Below are positions 49,575 to 61,224 of a stretch of 64,000 nt of DNA, piece after piece (position 1 is the first letter of the stretch; every line of letters starts with the position of its first letter). Below the pieces are notes generated by a model. It did no database searches. It was not told the DNA's origin and was given only the letters and a program-made list of their open reading frames with translations. Made by a program: the position numbers and the translations under genes. This DNA comes from Rhinolophus ferrumequinum (lineage: Eukaryota > Chordata > Mammalia > Chiroptera > Rhinolophidae): positions 80,614,015 through 80,678,014 of the forward strand of contig NC_046285.1 in the NCBI RefSeq assembly GCF_004115265.2, read 5' to 3'.

Positions 49575-49720
49575 AAAGAGGATGAGGTGGTCAGTCTTGT
49601 CACAGCTTTGGGCAAGTGAATTAATCCTTTATGACCTGAGTTTTTCTCCCTCTTCCTTTCCTCATAATAGCAGCCTCAGTGATGCATTAGTCTGAACATT
49701 GTGTAGTTTACCCTTATGCC
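49575..49720 (+). mobile_element. MIR SINE fragment
   Basis: CAGCTTTGGGCAAGTGAATT and TATGACCTGAGTTTTTC follow the MIR core order; diverged. Confidence 0.5.
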
Positions 49721-49795
49721 TTGACAAAGGATGGTGATCCTCTCCCCTAAACAGTTGTCCCTCCAGGCTCGCTAGGCCTGGAAGTGTGTGGAAGG

Positions 49796-50164
49796 TATCT
49801 TAGTCTTCTCGAGCTCGGTCACAAAATACCACCGATTGGGTGGCTTCAACAACAGAAATATACTTCTCACAGTCCTAGAGACTGGAAAATCCAAGATCAA
49901 GAACTGCAGGGTTTAAGTTCCTGGTGAGAGCTCTTCCTGGTTTGCAGGCCACCTTCTTGCTGTGTCCTCACATGAGGGGGAGAGAGAGAGAGAGAGAACA
50001 AGCTCTCTGCTGTCCTTTATTATATAGATACTGATTCTACTGGATTGGGGCCCCACTCTTATGCCCTCATTTAACCTTAATTACTTCCTTACTCCAAGTG
50101 CAGTCACACTGGGGGCTAGGGGTTCGACACCTGACTTTGTAGGGGATACAATCAGACCACAGCA
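49796..50164 (-). mobile_element. complete solo MST-type MaLR LTR (fossil)
   Basis: An antisense MaLR LTR of about 370 bases whose ends correspond to the family's termini (TATCTTAGTC at the left, ACCACAGCA at the right). It is flanked by a 5-base target duplication GAAGG at 49791-49795 and 50165-50169, the size expected for this family. Internally GTGTCCTCACATGAGG and TGGGTGGCTTCAAC identify it. Looks whole as a solo LTR. Confidence 0.88.
49979..49997 (+). repeat. (GA)n microsatellite inside the MaLR LTR
   Basis: About nine GA units following GGGG, within the solo LTR 49796-50164. Confidence 0.9.
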
Positions 50165-50329
50165 GAAGGTAACAGCCAGGAAGAAAGTGACCTTGACCAG
50201 CTTTCAGGTAGCAAAGGACACTTGCCCTCCCATCTTCCTACACAACCCAAAGATCTCGGGTTTCCAGGGCACCATAGTGTCTAGGAGAAGAGGGGGAAGA
50301 AGGGGTAGGAAGAGAACTGAAATGTGTTA

Positions 50330-50500
50330 GGCCTGTGACTCTCTCCTCGCTGATTCTCAGAGCAGCCTCACCGGAGACACCATCGCTTTCTACAGCTGAG
50401 GAGACCATGGATGAGAGACAAGGTGACTTGACTCAGACTGTCCTAATTAGCAGCCAGCCACTGGCAAAGCCAGCTTGGAGGGCTTCTTACCACACCACAG
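50330..50500 (-). mobile_element. MIR SINE, antisense
   Basis: TGATTCTCAGAGCAGCCTCA, TCTACAGCTGAGGAGACCA and GTGACTTGACTCAGACTGTC match an antisense MIR. Confidence 0.65.
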
Positions 50501-50559
50501 CACACCATGTGGAGGCAGACACCCACTATGCCCCCTAGAGTAGAGAGTGTAGTGAGCCC

Positions 50560-50690
50560 TACCGGGGTGTCTTCTCTGACCTTCATCAGTGAAACAAGGT
50601 AATAACGCTTCATCCGCAAGGTTGTTCTGAGGATTAAATAAGATCGTGGTGTGACCCTCTGGACCCAGCTAGCACTGAACGCTGAGCCAG
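50560..50690 (+). mobile_element. MIR SINE
   Basis: AGGTTGTTCTGAGGATTAAA with AGTGAAACAAGGTAATAACG before it fits the MIR 3' half, opposite in orientation to the neighbour at 50330-50500. Confidence 0.65.
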
Positions 50691-51239
50691 GCTGCTTCCC
50701 TCCTTGGCTTCTCTCTGAGAGCCCACACTGAGCTGGGAAGGCAGCTTCACTAGCAACAGCTAAGCATTTGCCAGCCTCCCACATGACAGATTACAGGGAA
50801 CAAAATGAATGAAAACTGCACTCCTTTTACTCACCCAGTCAAAAAGCTTTGCTCTCCCAGTCAGGTGGATTTTAAAGCCAGTCGCCTAAGTGTCAAGCCC
50901 CTTGTCAGGATGCAGCACAGAGACCCACGGTCCCCTCAACCTCTGAACAGCAGTCCCCGGCTTCAAGCTTCATGTTTCAGCTTAGGCGCTGGCCTCACCA
51001 CCCACCCAGTCTCAGCGACACCCTCCTGTCACTCGTGTCTCTATAGCATCTCTGGGGTCAGGTCTCCTCCCTCCCCTCCGACCACCCTGCATGGCCTCGC
51101 TTGGGGTACTGAGCATCTCTCACCTGCAGGCTCTGCCACAGCCCCTTTACAGTTGGGCTGCTCCAGGCCCGATTCCTTGCTGCTGCCAGGTGTCTTCCTG
51201 AAACACAGCCTTAGCCCATGCCCCTTGAGGTGGCATCCT

Positions 51240-51610
51240 TGATGTTCATCCCCTAGGCTGGTCCTTCTGCCATCCCAGGACACCCTTCACCTCCAGCTCC
51301 TTGCGTACACTGCCCTGCCAGGATGCCCTCACTTCTCTGTCTCGCAAGCTCCAATTTGTTCTCCCACCAAGCAGCTCAAATGGCGCTACTCTCCTCTCTC
51401 AGGGGAGAACCAATGCATCCTGCTGGTTTTCACAGCATTTGGTTGACCATTTATCAGACTGTATTACAATTAGCTGTATCCTCTTCTTTCTTCCCCACTA
51501 GACTGTGAGATCCTGGAGAACAAGGGCTGTGTTTTACTCGTCTTTGTGTTGCTAGTCATTGAGCCTGACTTAATAGGTGCTCAGTAAATGTGGACTGAGT
51601 GAACGAGGTG
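51240..51610 (+). mobile_element. L2 3' end upstream of the P2Y gene
   Basis: AGACTGTGAGATCCTGGAGA, TCGTCTTTGTGTTGCTAGTC and TAGGTGCTCAGTAAATGTGG mark the L2 terminus. L2-like sequence probably starts near 51040. Confidence 0.8.
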
Positions 51611-52364
51611 CCTGCTCCTTTTGTTGTAAATAAACCTCCGTATGTTATAGTCTACAGTCAACACTCAATTTATATGAAAATCTCCTATCTCAAATTTTTC
51701 TCTTGCTCTACATTGCCTCATCTTTGTGAACATTAAGCCCTAGAAATAAACTGCTTTCCATCCCTGTAGATTCCATGCTGATTGGCTGACCGACCCACTG
51801 ACTTCCCAGTGCGGAAAAAAAAAACCCTGCAAGCTCCACACACAGATTCTTCAGCTATGGGGACCTGCTAACTGGATCTGCTTTGTCAGCAGGGACAGAA
51901 ATAAGGAAGAAACTGCAGCTGGCTTCGTGGCTTAGATTTGTTTTCTTGGCTGCTCGGGATGCTGAGATTGTTAATACGCAAATCAGCCTCAGCATTCAAA
52001 TACGCAGTTAATAAATCCTGAAAGAGACACAAATCAAAACCTTCCAGCAGAGCCTGTAGGCAAAACCTGTGCTTTGCCTAATCCTCCCTAAGCCCAAGGA
52101 TCATTTTCTTTTCCACCGTGGGGTTTGGAGTGAGGACGAGATTGCGAGCAGTATCACCCCCTGGGAACACAACAGCTTCTCAGGCGGGAGATTTCCTGGC
52201 TCTATGCAAAGGACTCTCGCCAGAGGCGGCGTCACAGCACTGGAGGCTGTGTGCGCCGTTTAAATGGCAGCAGCACCTACCTGCCACCATGTGTACTTGA
52301 GTTTCCTATCACAGTCTGGAGCAGAGAGCATCCAAGTCAGGGTAGGGCCAGCCCTTTGGACCTG
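51611..52364 (+). other. upstream region and possible 5'UTR exon of the P2Y receptor gene
   Basis: No repeat was recognised here. The stretch from about 52090 is GC-richer with scattered CpGs (around 52130-52260) and ends at a GTAAGT donor, so it may contain the promoter and first exon. No TATA box or CpG island is evident, and the transcription start cannot be placed from sequence alone. Confidence 0.35.
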
Positions 52365-52574
52365 GTAAGTCTAGAAGCCCTCGTGTTGAAGACTGCTTTG
52401 CCCTCGGGTTTAATTCTTTTTGTCCTGGAGCTGGTCTCCCACCAACATGGACTCTGACCAGACTTGGGGTGAGAGTTGCATCATACATACCATACAGTTG
52501 AGTGCCAGAGCAAGGCAGGAGCTAACACCCAGCTGAGGGCATCATGCTCTGCTGTCCATTTTGTTTCTTCCCAG
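52365..52574 (+). other. candidate 5'UTR intron of the P2Y receptor gene
   Basis: A consensus-like donor CTG|GTAAGT lies at 52364/52365, and a pyrimidine-rich tract followed by CCCAG ends at 52574. Splicing would remove about 210 bases and place the receptor ATG 50 bases into the second exon. P2Y genes commonly carry a 5'UTR intron just ahead of a single coding exon. The acceptor is convincing; the donor is one of several possible, and a more distant exon could be used instead. Confidence 0.45.
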
Positions 52575-52624
52575 GGGAAGCAGAAGCAGGAGCAGCTGGG
52601 CTCCCAGAGGGAGCACCCCAAGAG

Positions 52625-53707
52625 ATGGCCACGCTGGACACTAATGCCTCAGAGGAACAAGGCCTCTGCCACTTCTCAGAGGACTACAAGCAGATCTACC
52701 TCTCTCTGACCTACAGTATCATCTTCGTGCTAGGACTGCCCCTGAATGCCACTGTCTTGTGGCTCTCCTGGCACCAAACCAAGCGCTGGAACTGTGCCAC
52801 CATCTATCTGGTGAACCTGATGGTGGCCGACCTGCTTTATGTGCTGACGCTGCCCTTCCTCATCATCACCTACTCCATGGGTGACTGGTGGCCCTTCGGG
52901 GAACTACTGTGCAAGCTGGTGCGCTTCCTGTTCTACACTAACCTCTACGGCAGCATCCTGCTGCTGACCTGCATCTCGGTGCATCGCTTCCTGAGCGTGT
53001 GCCACCCTTTGCGTTCCCTGCCCTACCGGACCCGCCGGCACGCGCTGCTGGGTGCAGCCACCACCTGGGCCCTGGTGGTCCTCCAGCTGCTGCCCACACT
53101 GGGCTTCTCCCACACGGACTACATCAACGGCCACGTGGTATGCTACGACACGACCGGCCCGAAGAATTTTGATCGGTATTTTGCCTACGGTATGGTTCTG
53201 ACATTGTCCGGCTTTGCCTTTCCCTTCGTGGTCGTCTTGGTGTGCTACACGCTGATGGTCAGGAGTCTGACCAAGCCAGAGGAGACCTTCATGAAGGCGG
53301 GCAATGCAGTCCGCGCCAAGTCCATCCGGACCATCCTGCTGGTGTGCATTCTCTTCACCCTCTGCTTCGTGCCCTTCCACGTCACACGCTCCTTCTACCT
53401 CACACTCCGCTTCCTGACTTCTCAGGACTGCCAGCTTTTGTGGGTGGCCAGCTTGGCCTACAAGATATGGAGGCCGCTGGTGAGCATGAACAGCTGCTTC
53501 AACCCAGTCCTGTACTTTCTGTCAGTCGGGAACAACAGAGTCAGGCTCCTCCAAAAACTGAGGCATAACAAGGTGGGTGAGCACCCAGCTGGAGCCCAGG
53601 GCGAGAGGCCCAGGGGTGGGCAGGTCTGGGTGCTGTCAAGATGCAGTGTGGGCAAAACGAGCTCCAAGACGTTGACAATGACTTGTTTGAACACAGTCGT
53701 GCGCTAG
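52625..53707 (+). CDS. P2Y-family G-protein-coupled nucleotide receptor, intact single coding exon
   Basis: A 360-residue rhodopsin-class GPCR of the plasma membrane, expected to sense extracellular nucleotides. Seven hydrophobic segments lie near residues 22-46, 58-82, 96-118, 138-158, 186-212, 233-257 and 271-299. Diagnostic P2Y features are visible: HRF at 120-122 in place of DRY, HVTR at 252-255 in TM6, YKIWRP at 279-284 in TM7, and NPVLY at 293-297. Cys15/Cys269 and Cys96/Cys173 fit the two family disulfides, and N7 (NAS) is a glycosylation sequon. The start at MATLDTNAS is preferred over an in-frame ATG 81 bases upstream because it has G at -3 and +4 and lies within the family's N-terminal length; a splice acceptor ends at 52574, between the two ATGs. 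By recall it is closest to the P2RY2/P2RY4/P2RY6 subgroup, with similarity to chicken P2Y3 and Xenopus P2Y8, but it matches none of the human receptors exactly, so no symbol is given. Codons are GC-rich compared with the AT-rich flanks. Confidence 0.93.
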   Translation: MATLDTNASEEQGLCHFSEDYKQIYLSLTYSIIFVLGLPLNATVLWLSWHQTKRWNCATIYLVNLMVADLLYVLTLPFLIITYSMGDWWPFGELLCKLVRFLFYTNLYGSILLLTCISVHRFLSVCHPLRSLPYRTRRHALLGAATTWALVVLQLLPTLGFSHTDYINGHVVCYDTTGPKNFDRYFAYGMVLTLSGFAFPFVVVLVCYTLMVRSLTKPEETFMKAGNAVRAKSIRTILLVCILFTLCFVPFHVTRSFYLTLRFLTSQDCQLLWVASLAYKIWRPLVSMNSCFNPVLYFLSVGNNRVRLLQKLRHNKVGEHPAGAQGERPRGGQVWVLSRCSVGKTSSKTLTMTCLNTVVR

Positions 53708-53849
53708 CGGTAGATGGACTCAAGATCTCCTAGGGGTGTCCTATGGGAAAGGAGTTTATGTTGATGTTAAGAGACTTTAAAATAAGAATATGGAGAGTGC
53801 CACCAACACAAAGGAAAACTTTATTTTAGTGAGAGATGACATGTATCTC

Positions 53850-54165
53850 TTGTCGTTCAGGTCTCAGCTCAAACATCACCTCCTCGGAAGCCGCTGCAGC
53901 CCATCAGAGCTAAGGCTGCTCTCTCCCCACAACCCCGTCACTCACTGTTATATTTCCCTATTGTCCGCCTATCACTGATTAGTACCTGGACTCATTAGTT
54001 TACTTATGATCTGTCTTTGCCCCCTAGAATATAGGCCAGGGACCTAGAGGACAGGGACCTCGTCTGTCTGACTGCTGTACCCCTAATACCAGCTCCCACA
54101 GCAGGGCCAAGAATATAGTGAGTGCACAACACATAGGGGTTGAATAAATAAGTGAATGAATACAT
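53850..54165 (+). mobile_element. L2 3' end downstream of the P2Y gene
   Basis: GTCTCAGCTCAAACATCACC through AGGGACCTAGAGGACAGGG to GGGTTGAATAAATAAGTGAA. It starts about 140 bases after the receptor stop codon, so it may lie within the 3'UTR. Confidence 0.8.
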
Positions 54166-54174
54166 GGATGGATG

Positions 54175-54395
54175 AGTGAATGAAGCCCTTACTATGTAAG
54201 AGCACTGTACCTGGAGTAACTCATTTAATCTTCACAACAGCCCTGGGAGGTAGGAGCTATTGTTAGCGCCATTTACAAATAAATGAGGGACCTGAAGCAT
54301 GGAGCTTTAAGTAACTTGTCCAAGGTCACCCAGCTGGAGAATGCCCAGGTCACAGGGTTGGATGGAAGCTTTGAGCCCAGGAACTGGCCTTAGAA
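54175..54395 (-). mobile_element. MIR SINE, antisense
   Basis: CATTTAATCTTCACAACAGC, GTAGGAGCTATTGTTAGCG and TAACTTGTCCAAGGTCACCC form a clear antisense MIR core. Confidence 0.85.
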
Positions 54396-57300
54396 GCTGA
54401 AATACACACTCCTAAGACTGAAGCACCCGGCCCCATCCAAAGGCTGGGCAAGAGCCAGCCAAGTTCTCGCGGACATCACCAGCTCTTCGTTTTAGGTCAG
54501 CTCACTGTTTACATAATTGTTATCTGCAGACCAGTGGGTATATACAGTATAAGTTCTCTCACTACCCTTCTTAACCAGTGTACTGGTTAAGGTTAGAAAA
54601 AGTTCTGCATGATAAAGTGGCAGATACAGGGTAAAGTGACTGCATGAACCATGGTTTTTCTTTGAACATGATGTCTCAGTTTATGACAGAAAAGTTTTAC
54701 CAGTCTTCAATTGTATGTTCATTCTCTATCAAAGGTGGGGGAGGGAGCTACATGTAAGATTCAAGGTAATCCAAAAAGACAACTTTAAAAAGACCTCTCA
54801 CATTTAAACAATAATGATCTCCAAGGAGTTCTCAGATCTAAGCATACATTATTTAATAATTCATCATAATGTCTCTAGGAAAAGGTGGATAAGCCTTTTT
54901 CATAAAAACGAAAGTGTAACCCCTCATTATTACCCTACTCTAATTTCAGGAAGTGTCTGAGTAAACCATGTATATGTCTCAATTATAAAATTTTATTCTA
55001 AAAGTGCAGTTTATTGCTTTCAAGGGCATGCAATAATTAGCGCTAGACTAAGTGTTGCCTAGCAGAATTCCTTAATGAACAGGCAAGGATGTTTTCTAGT
55101 TAGCAGGTCAGCTCTTTCCATATAAGTAAATGCTTCTACACTAGCTGAGAGAGCTTAAAACTGATTGCTCTCTTGAACATTCTATCAGCTCTCTTGCTTC
55201 TTATTAATTCTTGTCCCTGTCTTTGCATACACAACACACTGGGAAGATTCAACCAACCTACAGTCCATTATCTATCATCACCCCTTAGAAATTAATCAAG
55301 TTTAACATTACTGGCGAACTGGTGCACTAGGCTCCCCCAAAAAAGCTTAAAGCCATTCCACATCCCAATGCCCACCAGCCTGCCAACCCTGCAGGTGGGA
55401 AGAAAACCTAGAATCCTCAGGATGCATTACCTTTATTGAAAAAGCAAATGCTTTATACACCTGCCGAAGTTTTCCAGCCTTCAGTCTCTGTGAACCTATG
55501 CTTGCAATTACTTCTCTGGTCCACATAATGTTAATTTAGCTTCAGCAGTGTTTTCTGACCTTCTTAGCAGCAAAGAACCTATTTTTAACTTATTTCTGGA
55601 TAGTTGGGATCAAAAAGTTTAACTTAGTTGACATTGTATCCTGGTTTTCAGGGACAGTTATTCAAGATACAAAAATGAAATCTGACTATCCCCTTGGAAA
55701 AAGGGGCCCTTTGTTAAGGGGAGCTGGAAACCCACTGCCCAATTAAGTCAAGGAAACACATTTGCCTCCCCTGTGGTTATCGAAAACCCACCCACAGAAG
55801 GGGACAAGGAGACCAGAAGAAACAAAAGTTCTTCCTGAATCTACCGGGGCAACGTCCACCACCCTGGTGAAAGCTGGGATCCCCAAATGTGTTATCCCTC
55901 CGGGCCCCCAACGTCACATTATCTGCCTGGTTGTTTGGGCAGGTTAAAACAAAATTGAAGGTGGGTGAATATTATCATGTTCCAAACCCATGGATGCAAA
56001 CGTAAGGGCTGTAGCCACCGACAACAGCACAAGCACAGCGTCAGCCCTTAAGGAGGTTACAGACTGTTGGAGAAACAAACACATATACACAAACAACGTG
56101 TACTACTTAGTAATTTCAGCAGCTGCAGAAGAAATCATGTCAGCTATTGATTAATCCAAATGAACAACACAGGCAGTAGGTATTAGGGAAGTTCTTTTTT
56201 TGGGGGGGAGGGGAGAAGAAGTGAGAGCACTTTCAGCTGAGAGATCCATGAATTATGAGTCTGCTAAAGGCTGGGTGAAATTTCAGTTCCCAGAATTCCC
56301 CCAAGCAGTGGAGAAAATGGAAAATGTGTGTGAGAGCCAACGGTTGGTTCCCGAAGGGGAGGAGGTGGGGACCACGCTGGAAGGTTGGGCGCCCCAAAGC
56401 CAGGGAAAGAGCAACAACTCAAGGCAAGGGGACCACCACAGGCATTTGAATGGGACAGTGATGTAATAAGTAAAGCTGTGACTTAGAAACGTAATCTGTA
56501 GGCCCCCATGTTTGAATGAACTAGAAAAAAGAAACAAAATGGCACAGCAAACTTCTCAAGGTCTCCTCATTGGTTTCTCTTCTCATCAAACACATCCTGC
56601 ACAATACCTTCAGATTTTCTTTCAAACCGCATTTTTCATACATCAAACCCTCCCCGATTTTGTTAGTTTCCTCCCTATATCATCATGTCTATACAATAAA
56701 GCTCAGATTTCTCACCCATCAGTCTAGACCCAACTGAACTTTTCAACTCACAGGTCTCCTACCCCACTACGTGGACTTCCACCCCTCATGTTTACCATGG
56801 GGCCACCATGATAACAACCCTCACCTCCCCCAAACGCCAACTGCTCACCCCCCAAAAACAAAACCTTCCCCAAATGCCTAAGTAGTCGTCTTCCCAGACC
56901 AGGAGTTCTACTTCCTGCAGCTACCTCCGATCTCACTCTGCACTACTGACTCACCCACTGGGCGTATGACCTTGGAGTTTTATCTCCCCCACTAGTTGAT
57001 TTTTCAATCTATAGAACATGGCATCCTAACAACATTCTGAATATGACACTCAGTAAGCAATGGTGATGCTGATAATGGAGGAAGAAGGTGGTGATCAACA
57101 TTTAGAAGACCACTGCAGGGCTCCAAGTGTACAGATAATGGGCATGAGAAAACGTTTTAAAACATACTGGAAAGCATGAAGAGAAATAAAATGATTAGAC
57201 ATGAGTGGTAAAGGAAACAACAAAAATGACTCTGAGACTCCATGCATGAGGAACCAAAAGAAAATTAACACTTAGCACATAGGTGTTCAACAGTATTGGT

Positions 57301-57689
57301 GAAAAGGGAGGGAAAGGGAGGGGAGGGAAGGGGCTGTGTACCGTGGGGGAGATTTCAGATTCAGACAAGTCCAATGTGAGCTGCTAGTGAGATAAGTTGG
57401 AAATAAAGAATAGAGAATCAGAGACAGCTTTGGCACAAGCTCTGGGTTTAGTTATCTGTCCAAGCAAATATTCAAAGCTACAGACCTAAATAACATCTCT
57501 GAGGGAGAAGAGAAAGAACAGAGGAGATACAGGAATCGTAAAAAATTCTGAGAGGGAACATAGAGATGAAAGGTAGTGCTGGATCATAGAGCACTGGGAT
57601 TGCGGAACAGTGTCATAGAGGAACTAGTGACAGTGAACATAGAGGACATAGAACAGTGTCAAGGGAGGAATCAAGGGGGTCACATGAAA
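54396..57689. other. unannotated DNA downstream of the receptor gene
   Basis: No exon recognised. Weak antisense L2-like traces at about 56040-56110 and 56290-56350, and a GGGA-rich patch at 57305-57335. Confidence 0.45.
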
Positions 57690-57955
57690 CAGAATAGTCA
57701 AAGAGAACGAACAGTTGTCTCTCAGCAAACAACTCAAAGGCCACCTCTTCTGAGAAGCCTCCCCTGATGACTCATCAGAAGGCCCTCCCCCTTCTCTGAC
57801 CCACATCCACACCTCTTAAGGGACCTCTCCCCTCTACTCCCCAAGTATGAGCAGCAGTATTTCAGTCCTCTTAGCCCTCCTCCTCCAGCATCTAGCAGAG
57901 GCTGGAACATCTGGGTACTCACTAAATCTTTGTGGAATAAATGAATATACAGCAA
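57690..57955 (+). mobile_element. L2 3' end
   Basis: CACCTCTTCTGAGAAGCCTC (57741) leads to CTTTGTGGAATAAATGAATA (57929), the typical L2 3' terminus. Confidence 0.75.
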
Positions 57956-58659
57956 ACGATTCTCCTGTGTATGCTTTTCTGGAATTACTGCCTAAATCCA
58001 ATTTATGAATGTGTGCCTATAAAACTAAATCACAAGTTGTCTGGGATTTATTTGTTCTAACACTCACCAACTCCAATTCAATGCAATTCCAGGACACAAA
58101 ATACCTGCAAGCATTCTCATTTTTTAGCCCACATTTCAAAGACAACAAGGAAGGGAAATTTTTCACAAAGTCATGTGCAATTAAACATAACCTCAGCTTA
58201 TCAAGTTATGTATTCTCATTATCTTTTACTTTCTTGTAAACATGCCAAATCTCTTCAGTATTTCAATTTCTCAACTTTTTGTTGAGGTTTTTTTCTTTAG
58301 TGTATCAAACAACTTCGAAGGTAATGGTCTGAAGAAGAATTTCATGATGAAGAGCAGAACGTATGTTCCTGCAGCAGGCTATAACTGGACATTTTTATAG
58401 TGGTTAAATCATGAACAAAAAGCAGAAAGTGCCATTCCAAGAAAATTAAAGAATCGCAGAGTCTGAGAATGCTCCATCCTGCAAGTAGAAAAACACATGA
58501 ATGAGACCCTTATAAAGCATTAACCCAACAATCCAAGAAAGAGCCACTGAAGACTCCTTCTGTTCTTTTATAGCCTAGTTTCTTGCAAGGATAGGCTACA
58601 CTTTTTATTGCATTTCTACCTCGAATTTATACTCCAAATCATTACAAGCAGCTGCTGCC

Positions 58660-59780
58660 CATCCCACTGAAATTGCTCTCAACTTGTACCAATGACTTGC
58701 CGTTACAAACTGAATGGACACGGTCAGAGCCTATCCTGCTTGAGGTTTCAGGGCATTTTCCACTGCCACCCACTCCCTTCTTACACTTCCCCTTGCTTCC
58801 ACAGAAGGCACCCTCTCTTGCTTCTCTTCACACCTTGCCCTGCTCCCTCCCTGTAAGTGTGGGTGGGTGTGCCCTAGGACTCTGTCCTTGGCACTCTTCC
58901 TGGGCAATCTCACTGATTCCTGATGGCCCCACCTACAGTCTGGAAATCCTTTCACATTTCAAACCTATGCTTCTGTCCATACAACAGTCTCTCAGGCACT
59001 GCAAGCTCCATCCACAAAGGCAAAACTGAAATCATTTTCCTCCCTAACCTGCTCTTTCTGGTTAAATGGCACCACCATCCAACCAAGCCGGAAATCTAAG
59101 AGTCATCCTTAATTCAAGCTTCTCCCAACGCATCATGCTGTCAGATCACATTGTCAGTTCAACCTCCCTAGTATTACTAGAATTTGTCCACTCATTTCCA
59201 TCTTCACTGCCACTGCCTTAGTTCAAACTTCCATCATCTCTTAGGCTTCACTGCTCCAACCTATTAACCATTCTCCTGACTCCAGATTCGTTCCCCTCAA
59301 CCTCCAATTCATTCCCTTCCTTCTGCTTCTAGGGTCCTCTTCGTAAATGTAAATCCTACCTTAATCCTCAGCATAAAAATCGTCCAAATGCTCCCATTTG
59401 CCTTCAGGATTAAGATCAAAATGTTGAACATGGAATGAAAGGCCCTCAGCAATCTGCCTTATATCAAAAGCTTAAAACCTCAACTCTCCAGGTGACCCCT
59501 TCACTCCACTGTAATTAACCAGCAGGCTCTCTCAGGATGAGCTCTGGGGCCTCTCGTCCACCCCCTCACCCCACTCCCACCCCTCTCCTTCTGTTAGGTG
59601 AATCACCCTATTCATCCTTTACAATGCAGCTCAAAGACGATCTCCTCTGGGAATCTCAGGATTGCAGGTGTTCTGACCCCAATTAGCCACTGACCTGTGA
59701 TAATGCTTATCACACTGTATCACAATCCCAGGGTCACTGGTTCTTCATGCGCTTCCCCCACTTGAAGAAGGCGGTCCACA
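58660..59780 (+). mobile_element. long L2 LINE remnant
   Basis: Follows the L2 (CR1-clade) ORF2 end and 3'UTR for over 1.1 kb: a reverse-transcriptase part around 58860-58930, a GGAAATCTAAGAGTCATCC block (59090), CTTAGTTCAAACTTCCATCA (59218), GGCCCTCAGCAATCTGCC (59440), then TGTGATAATGCTTATCACAC (59696). Many small indels; no usable frame. Longer than usual for L2 in this window. Confidence 0.75.
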
Positions 59781-61222
59781 TTTTCCACATCTCCAAATCA
59801 TCTCCTCTACTGAAGAGCCTTAGATCCAATGATGCCAGAAACAAATGACACAGAAATGTGCGTATATCTTACTTCATCAAGCATAATTATAGCACTATGT
59901 TTGGTTTTCCCCACTACTGTTATTTTTTTGAACCGTAAGACGATATCAAAGATATACCCCAATGTCAGAGATCTCTGTTAAAAGGTGAAATTTGTAGTCT
60001 ATGAAATAAACATATTAATAAGTATCATCATCATAAAACCTTTATGTACTTTGTTATCAGATTAGAAAAGCACTTCAAAAACCCAAGTGCTAGAAAATAA
60101 ACCAAAACTTTCTAACTCTTAAATGAAGAGAACACATATATATGTTATCTTAAAATATTACTATATTTCCCTTTGAAAGTGTTCATTAAAGAACTGTTTG
60201 TTCTATATCCTGGTTGTGGTGGCCGGAATACAAATCTATTAGCTACTAAAATTCATAGAACTATGAAGTAAGTCATGGAAATCATTTTAAAATGTCCATT
60301 AAATATGTCTGATCTCTTAGGCTCATTCCCCCAGCTCTCCCGTCCTCCAAGCCTGGACCTGCACGGACTGCACTGGAACCCAAAGACGACATGTGTTTCT
60401 CCTCTGACCTTCTCCATTTCATGAGCGATGCCTCTAATATCCGAGGTGATCTGTCTCCAGGACCGTCTCTTCACTACTTCATGTCCCAGCCCAGGCTTCC
60501 TTTCGTTAACACAAGGTCCTGTTCTTCTTCCAGCTGTTTCTCATCCCAGCTCTCCCAAGTCCATTGCTGCCAGCTCAAACCCAGTCTCTTTTCTCTCCTC
60601 CTCTTCCTACCTCACTCCATTGACTGTTTTGCCATTTCCTGTCCACAGCACCCTCTGAAATCAGGGCTCTTTTCGGGTTAGGGGGTTGGGTGGAGGGATT
60701 CACCTTTTGTCCTAACACTTATTTACATCTTCCACAGGGCAGACAGGGTGTGCTTTGAAAGGTTAAAAACTACCTGAACGTGCTAAGACATAGAACCCCC
60801 AAATAATCAGATTCTCCTTGGAAAACTGAGTAAGCCTCAATATTTGGGGGAGGAGGGGGCAGTGGGATAAGCCTTGCAAGATTGAAAGTGTCACCAGCCC
60901 ATACTTTTAGCTGTTTGTGAACCCACTGTTATCCTAGAAATTTCTGAGCATGCTTCATTTACTTGCCAGAGTGCCCAAAGGAATCTGAACACAATCCCAG
61001 GAAGGCCCATATTTGTCAACCCATCACTAATCCACTAAATGCAGGGAATGGATAGATATTTCTCTAGACAATATATTAGGTCATCCATCAATGAATACAC
61101 ATCTAACATATGGTAATTAACCATATCTGTATGTTTCATAAAGGATGAATATGAGTGCTAAAAAGAACTTTAGTGGTATTCCACTTTGCAATTAGGAAAT
61201 GGAAGTCCAGAAAGCTACTACC
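59781..61222. other. unannotated DNA
   Basis: The C/T-rich 60310-60660 might be an L2 relic; nothing else recognised. Confidence 0.45.
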
Positions 61223-61224
61223 TA

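Noticed and set aside
52544-52624. Upstream in-frame ATG giving a 27-residue N-terminal extension to the receptor
   Set aside because: A strong splice acceptor at 52574 falls between the two ATGs, and the shorter start has the better context and family-like length.
52904-53380. 158-residue minus-strand open frame
   Set aside because: It is the antisense shadow of the GC-rich receptor exon.
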